A stretch of DNA of 34,355 nt from a virus, in IMG/VR virus record IMGVR_UViG_3300020204_000192, positions 1-34,355 of that record; one strand, given 5' to 3'. The notes beneath the pieces were generated by a model that was not told where the DNA came from, did not search any database, and worked only from the letters and a program-made list of their open reading frames with translations. Every line of letters begins with the position of its first letter. Positions within the stretch are counted from its first letter, which is position 1. The position numbers were made by a program, and so were the translations under genes. Shown here in pieces: positions 30,009 to 34,355 of this stretch.

Positions 30009-31724
30009 TTAATAAGTTAAAGTTGATTGATTTGTAAATCCTGGTGATAATAAATATAGATTAGTTGTTCCTCCATTCAAAGGAGTAAAAGTATAGGTAG
30101 ATTGAACGCCGGGTATTGAACTTCTTAAATCAGTTGTGCCGGTGGTTAAAGTTGTCCATTGTGAGTTTGTGAATAGTAAGGTTCTTTTAGTATAGGGTGT
30201 TCCGTTTACTCTTTTAATTAATGTGTTTATATCACCAATCGTAATATTATTATCACCATTCAATTCGTATTTGTGGTAGTGATAAGACTTGATTGGTGTT
30301 TTTTGTAATACGATATCATCAACTCCTATAAAATCAGCAGAAGATAAGTTTGAGGTTGTTGTTGGAATTACAACTTCAATATACCACTCATCTCCATTTG
30401 CTATAGGTTGTGAAAAAGAATACTGTCCTTGTGCATTTGTTGTGGATGTGGTTTGTTGTGTCCAAGGAGTAAATGTAGGTGTTAATACCCCCAATTCTGA
30501 TGTTTGTAAAGAGTAGGTGGATTGTCCTGGTCTTTTCCATACAACTGCTAATCCATCGCCCCCACCAAATTCTTGCATCCTTGCTCTGAAGGTATATTGT
30601 GTTCCCGCTACCAAATTTATATTACCATATATCGGCCCACTCATCCCATGTCCACCATAGTAACTAACAACAAAAGTTCCACCAATAAATAAATCACTTC
30701 CATCATCTGAATTTACTCCAAAAGAATAAGTCCCAGTTACTGCGGGTATAAATGTTCCCGTAACTTCAACTGAATAGAAATCACCATTATTGGGTACAGT
30801 AGCACCTGCACCAGTAAGAGTTGTAAATGTTGTAAAATTCAAACAAGCGGTTGTGGGTAATGTTGAATTCCATCTGAGTTGAGTGTTAGAAAATGATGTA
30901 TTAAATAGTTTATCAAAATCAGCAGTAACTGTTGGGTGAGCAATGTATTGAGAAGTATTTCCATTACCACCATGTGTTGAAAATATTTTAACATTCATTG
31001 TGTTTGATAATCCTAATGTAGAACTTCTTTTAAAAATTTTTGTAAGTATATTTGGAACGGACACATCATTTTCAGTTAGTATAATACCTGAATGTGTGAA
31101 GGGTGTGTATTGTGTAAATATAATTGATGAATTTGTTGTCGGACTCCAATTAACCCCATTTCTACCAGTTGTTGTTACTATTAGTGAATTGTTGTTATTT
31201 GAAACTCCTTGAAGCGATGCTCCCGAAGAACAGCCGGGATGCGAACTAATATTTATTTGAATTAAATTTGTGGTTTCAGATAATACGATTTGAAAATCAG
31301 TAAAAAGGGTTGTATTGGAATTACAACTATAATACCCTATATGATAACTTACAACAAATTTTCGGTTTGGTGATGAACCAATAGTTTGGTATCTTACAAA
31401 ATAACCTGTTATTGGAAACAAATCCATAGCATTTGCATGAATACCATTAGCTACTACATTGTTTGGAGAACCCCCCACAATATTACCACCCGTATTGGTA
31501 AATGATATCCATCCATTTGAGCAAATATTGACTGTTGTAAAATCAGTTCCCCAATAATTAAAAGTAAAACCAATAGGTAAATTGGTTATGGTTTGGTCAT
31601 CCCCCAATGTTAGAGCAGTTCCTGTGGTTGACTCATAAGAATAAGTTGTTGAGGATTGGGTATAAGTCATCTGCCCAAATACCGAAAGTGGTAGTAGTAA
31701 TAGTAATATTAACTTTTTCATCAT
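30009..31724 (-). CDS. Secreted protein with PA14-like and dockerin-like segments
   Basis: A 571-residue exported protein. The signal peptide is MKKLILLLLLPLSVFGQ after a first Met. The N-terminal half is beta-rich with Ser/Thr/Asn. A PA14-like domain lies at about 316-408, with VTGTYSFGVNSDDGSDLFIGG as its core (split by a turn) and AVVWKRPGQ at the end. A dockerin-like calcium loop lies at about 486-508 (ELNGDNNITIGDINTLI). PA14 domains bind carbohydrates. It probably acts at the cell surface or as a released adhesin. It overlaps the upstream gene as ATGATG. Confidence 0.7.
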   Translation of the reverse strand: MMKKLILLLLLPLSVFGQMTYTQSSTTYSYESTTGTALTLGDDQTITNLPIGFTFNYWGTDFTTVNICSNGWISFTNTGGNIVGGSPNNVVANGIHANAMDLFPITGYFVRYQTIGSSPNRKFVVSYHIGYYSCNSNTTLFTDFQIVLSETTNLIQINISSHPGCSSGASLQGVSNNNNSLIVTTTGRNGVNWSPTTNSSIIFTQYTPFTHSGIILTENDVSVPNILTKIFKRSSTLGLSNTMNVKIFSTHGGNGNTSQYIAHPTVTADFDKLFNTSFSNTQLRWNSTLPTTACLNFTTFTTLTGAGATVPNNGDFYSVEVTGTFIPAVTGTYSFGVNSDDGSDLFIGGTFVVSYYGGHGMSGPIYGNINLVAGTQYTFRARMQEFGGGDGLAVVWKRPGQSTYSLQTSELGVLTPTFTPWTQQTTSTTNAQGQYSFSQPIANGDEWYIEVVIPTTTSNLSSADFIGVDDIVLQKTPIKSYHYHKYELNGDNNITIGDINTLIKRVNGTPYTKRTLLFTNSQWTTLTTGTTDLRSSIPGVQSTYTFTPLNGGTTNLYLLSPGFTNQSTLTY

Positions 31725-32971
31725 AACATTATTTTAGTTCCTGTCAATAATTGCCAATTCAAAAATGTTTGGTTCAGTTGATAAACACCTGAAAAACTCA
31801 AAGTCCATTTAAACTTATCAGTTACTTTCAAATCGGTGTTTACCATTGGTATAAATAAAAATCCGCTTTTATACCACTGCCCCGCATAGAAATAAATATA
31901 GGGAGAATACACAGCTAATCCAAGAAAATTAACACCAATAGATTTACCACCTTTAAAGTTTGTAAATCCACCACCGATTAAAGACCAATTTTTAAAAGTA
32001 TTTTTACTAATTTCACCCAATGTAAAGGTTGTTCCACCCATAAGTGTTATCTTATCTATTTTTTGTGCATTGAGCAAGGAAGCTGTTAAAAACCAATTAT
32101 CTTTAAAGTTACTCATATACGATGTGGAAAATATACCCATATACCCTTTATACTTCAAAGAACCATAGCCTGATAGGTTTAGTATGTTTTGCCCTGTTTG
32201 GTAATTTATGTTTATACCTTTAATAAAAGTTTGTGAGGTATTGACATGGGTTAAGGATGTATTAAATCTAAAATTATCATTCCCACTCTTTGTAATATTT
32301 GAATCGTTTCTGATTATTACAATATCCCCCGTAGCGATTAAAGCACCAGTTGATGCTTTAGCAGATGATTTACTTTTTCCACCTCCACCTCCACTACCGC
32401 CTCCACCATCATCACCACTACTTTCACTTTCACCACCACTTGCGGTTTGTTGGTTTTGTTCTCCTTGTGTTGTTATTTCACCACCACCTTCTCCCCCACC
32501 TCCTTCGGATGATGAGTTGTTGTTATTACCATTGTTATTACTTCCATTATCATTTCTTGGTGTTGGTGGGGGTGTAGGTATATTTCCAACAGAACTGCCA
32601 ATAGAGCTAGCCATAGAGACTACTGATGAAATATTAGCAACACCATTAGCAGTTACACTACCTATAAAATTTGAAACATTATTTGATGCTTCTGCCCCTT
32701 CTGTTGCACAAGGGTTAGAACCTGGTGGTAAAGCATCTCTGATGGATTGAACCCATTGTTCATATGCTCCTTGTTCTAATTCAGTATAAGTAAATATGCG
32801 GTATTGCCCAGCATAAAACATTGTTACTTGAGATGATTGGGTTTGTAATTGAACCGATTCGGTTCTGCCATTACAAGGATTAATATAGTAATAGGTGAAA
32901 CTCTGAGCGTTTACACTCAAAGCTCCACCTATAATTAAGATAGTTGTAAGTAGTAAGTTTTTACCAACCAT
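31721..32971 (-). CDS. Predicted outer-membrane beta-barrel protein
   Basis: A 416-residue exported protein. Start set at the ATG at 32971; a TTG frame opens three codons earlier. Signal peptide ends ...ALSVNA-Q. An N-terminal domain (to about 125) is followed by a Gly/Ser/Asn/Glu-rich linker (about 130-215) and a C-terminal region of alternating amphipathic strands ending in aromatic residues (about 235-416), like a small outer-membrane barrel. It overlaps the CsgG-like gene by 11 nt, so the two are likely partners. Confidence 0.65.
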   Translation of the reverse strand: MVGKNLLLTTILIIGGALSVNAQSFTYYYINPCNGRTESVQLQTQSSQVTMFYAGQYRIFTYTELEQGAYEQWVQSIRDALPPGSNPCATEGAEASNNVSNFIGSVTANGVANISSVVSMASSIGSSVGNIPTPPPTPRNDNGSNNNGNNNNSSSEGGGGEGGGEITTQGEQNQQTASGGESESSGDDGGGGSGGGGGKSKSSAKASTGALIATGDIVIIRNDSNITKSGNDNFRFNTSLTHVNTSQTFIKGININYQTGQNILNLSGYGSLKYKGYMGIFSTSYMSNFKDNWFLTASLLNAQKIDKITLMGGTTFTLGEISKNTFKNWSLIGGGFTNFKGGKSIGVNFLGLAVYSPYIYFYAGQWYKSGFLFIPMVNTDLKVTDKFKWTLSFSGVYQLNQTFLNWQLLTGTKIML

Positions 32972-33656
32972 TTTGCTCAAGACGCTTTACGAGGTTCATT
33001 GTCGCAACCTCCAAAGCCTTTTGAGTAGCAATACCAACGGTTGATTGGTCGAATCCCATTGTAGGGTTTTTAAAGTAACCCTCACCAAATTGAGTAGATT
33101 GTCCTTGTCCGGAAGCAACTATAAATTGTGAGTTTTCTACATTTACTAAACGAATTTGAATACCCATAATAGTTGTGTTGGTTTTCTTTAATTTACCTTT
33201 ATCGTAGTTTTCTGCGTATGAAACCGAAAAATCATAAATCTCTGCATAAACGATATATTTTGGTAAACGAATACCTTGCATTTTAAGTTTTGTCTTACCA
33301 TCATCTAAACCATCAATCTTCTTTTCCCACGCATCCAACATTTGGTTTACAACAGCATCCTTTTCTTCAGTAAATTCAAAACGATTAGTATATAGTAGGT
33401 TTTCTATAATACGATTAGATACACCTAAGCCAAGTCTTTTCTCTCTCAATTCGGGAAATGTTTCCCAAAGTTCTTTGTTTACATTTAATTTTGAAAGTTG
33501 AAGCGTTTGCTTCTTACCTGTGTAGGTAGAGATAGATTCTAAAGTTCTATCTGTCTTTTCAAAATCTGCCTGATATTGTGTAGTTGAAATAGATGATTTA
33601 CACCCACCCAATAATAATAAGCAGCTTACAATTGGAATTAAAACTATTTCTCTCAT
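32961..33656 (-). CDS. CsgG-like lipoprotein (secretion pore family)
   Basis: A 231-residue lipoprotein. Signal MREIVLIPIVSCLLLLGGC, lipid-bearing cysteine at 19. The body follows CsgG order: IIENLLYTNRFEFTEEKDAV near residue 83, YIVYAEIYDFSVSY near 134, IMGIQIRLVNVENSQFIVASGQG near 163 (split by turns), and a C-terminal helix with ATMNLVKRLEQNGW. CsgG forms the outer-membrane pore that secretes curli subunits. The protein is within the size range of short CsgG relatives. It overlaps both neighbours by ATGA or 11 nt. Confidence 0.75.
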   Translation of the reverse strand: MREIVLIPIVSCLLLLGGCKSSISTTQYQADFEKTDRTLESISTYTGKKQTLQLSKLNVNKELWETFPELREKRLGLGVSNRIIENLLYTNRFEFTEEKDAVVNQMLDAWEKKIDGLDDGKTKLKMQGIRLPKYIVYAEIYDFSVSYAENYDKGKLKKTNTTIMGIQIRLVNVENSQFIVASGQGQSTQFGEGYFKNPTMGFDQSTVGIATQKALEVATMNLVKRLEQNGW

Positions 33657-34051
33657 TCTTCACCCTCTTGTTCTGCTTGTTTTGCTCTCAACCTTTTCAT
33701 TCTTTCAGCAGGTGTTTCTTTCTTTTCTTCAACAGGTGCTGCAGCTGCTGGAGCTGGATTTGATTGAGCTGGTGCTACCTCTCTGATAGTTTCTTTTTCT
33801 CTGATTACAGTAGTTCCACCACCACCTGCGGATGCGTTACTTTGGTTGTTGTTTTCCAAGTTAAGATTGATAACAGGTGCTGCAGCGGGTGCAGTTTGTT
33901 CCGTTTTGGTTTCATCACTATCGTTTCCACCACCACCAAATAAGGTTGTGGAAATCCAAACACCACCACCCGTAACTACAGTGGCGAGTGTTCCAACGAT
34001 GGTCTTTTTTAATCCACCCCAACTACCATCATTTTCTGTCTCTTCTGCCAT
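33653..34051 (-). CDS. Membrane-anchored Ala/Pro-rich protein
   Basis: A 132-residue protein: acidic N-terminus (MAEETENDGSW), one hydrophobic helix (about 15-39), a low-complexity Asn/Ala/Gly region, a Pro/Ala-rich stretch, and a charged helical end (ERMKRLRAKQAEQEGEE). The layout resembles TonB-like or scaffold proteins that span the periplasm, but no TonB domain is seen. It has an AGGAG site and overlaps the CsgG-like gene by 4 nt. Confidence 0.6.
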   Translation of the reverse strand: MAEETENDGSWGGLKKTIVGTLATVVTGGGVWISTTLFGGGGNDSDETKTEQTAPAAAPVINLNLENNNQSNASAGGGGTTVIREKETIREVAPAQSNPAPAAAAPVEEKKETPAERMKRLRAKQAEQEGEE

Positions 34052-34065
34052 TTTTTTCTCCTTTT

Positions 34066-34355
34066 TTAGAATTTAAATATTTTGTAAACTTTTTGCTTTT
34101 CGTTAGTGGTTAATCTTACAAAGTAAAAACCTGTCTTTAAATCACTAACATTGATTGATTTTGTAACTACTTGATTTTGATTTACGAACTCTTTTTCTGA
34201 ATAAAAGTTTTTACCCATATAATCGTAGATTTCGTATGTTAAATATCCCCAATTTGTTTGGAAATAATCTATGTTTAAAACATCTTGAACTGGGTTTGGA
34301 TATACTCTAAATCCGTTTACCAATTCATTTACAAGCTCTCTTGCTCTTCTACCAT
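34066..34355 (-). CDS. C-terminal end of a protein with a T9SS sorting domain
   Basis: The frame stays open to the right edge, so the start is outside the window; only about 96 residues are seen. FRVYPNPVQDVLNI and then GFYFVRLTTNEKQKVYKIFKF, split by turns, are the classic features of the type IX secretion C-terminal sorting domain of Bacteroidetes. It sends proteins out through T9SS. The unseen part before it (GRRARELVNELVNG) is charged and helical. This domain points directly to a Bacteroidetes host. Confidence 0.75.
   Translation of the reverse strand, partial: GRRARELVNELVNGFRVYPNPVQDVLNIDYFQTNWGYLTYEIYDYMGKNFYSEKEFVNQNQVVTKSINVSDLKTGFYFVRLTTNEKQKVYKIFKF

Noticed and set aside
32208-32750. 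Plus-strand open frame of 180 codons, rich in Pro and Leu
   Set aside because: It is the reverse image of the Gly/Ser/Asn linker of the barrel gene; its low-complexity composition keeps it open. No promoter or leader precedes it.

Overview
The window looks like part of a large tailed-bacteriophage genome that infects a member of the Bacteroidetes. Every gene I accept lies on the minus strand. Genes are short, tightly packed and often overlap by ATGA-type junctions. There is a complete lysis cassette (GH19 endolysin, two membrane-anchored coiled-coil proteins, holin), phage-type nucleases, and two tRNA-like genes. No terminase, capsid, tail or polymerase gene is present, so the phage assignment rests on gene style, the lysis genes and phage-typical small families. 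The host call rests on A+T richness, promoters of the Bacteroidetes type (TTTG, a 20-nt spacer, then TATATTTA), Bacteroidetes-style lipoprotein signals, and a type IX secretion (T9SS) C-terminal domain at the right edge.

Transcription runs from high to low coordinates. Described from low to high: 1-9.8 kb is an accessory region of small genes. It holds many one- or two-helix membrane peptides, a SET-domain protein, a SprT-like metalloprotease, a RadA/DnaB-like ATPase, a GIY-YIG protein, a mini-Smr protein, and three proteins with the same N-terminal leader resembling the T4 capsid-targeting peptide. Its promoters share an extra GTCAT box at a fixed distance, and three of them are preceded by arrays of a GCGTTAAT-type palindrome. 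9.9-13.4 kb carries a beta-helix lipoprotein, an LpxH-like phosphoesterase, a DMT-like membrane protein and a second metallophosphoesterase. 13.4-18.6 kb holds conserved phage hypotheticals, a zincin, a NUDIX hydrolase and a secreted NUC1-type nuclease.

18.6-21.8 kb is a chaperone cluster: groES, an inserted HNH endonuclease gene, groEL and a J-domain gene. 21.8-26.5 kb has two HAD phosphatases, Api92-like and SWIM proteins, two tRNA-like genes flanking a structured RNA spacer, a small lipoprotein and a ClpS-like adaptor. 26.5-29.2 kb is the lysis region. 29.2-34.4 kb is an envelope/secretion operon: a T9SS-tail protein, a membrane-anchored Ala/Pro-rich protein, a CsgG-like lipoprotein, a predicted outer-membrane barrel, a PA14/dockerin-like secreted protein and a small exported protein.

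How they may work together (inference): chaperones and the ClpS adaptor would serve host takeover and virion folding; nucleases and the RadA-like ATPase would serve DNA processing. The envelope genes, including the lipoproteins, the LpxH-like enzyme, the CsgG-like protein and the secreted nuclease, suggest that this phage remodels or secretes through the host cell envelope more than most do.
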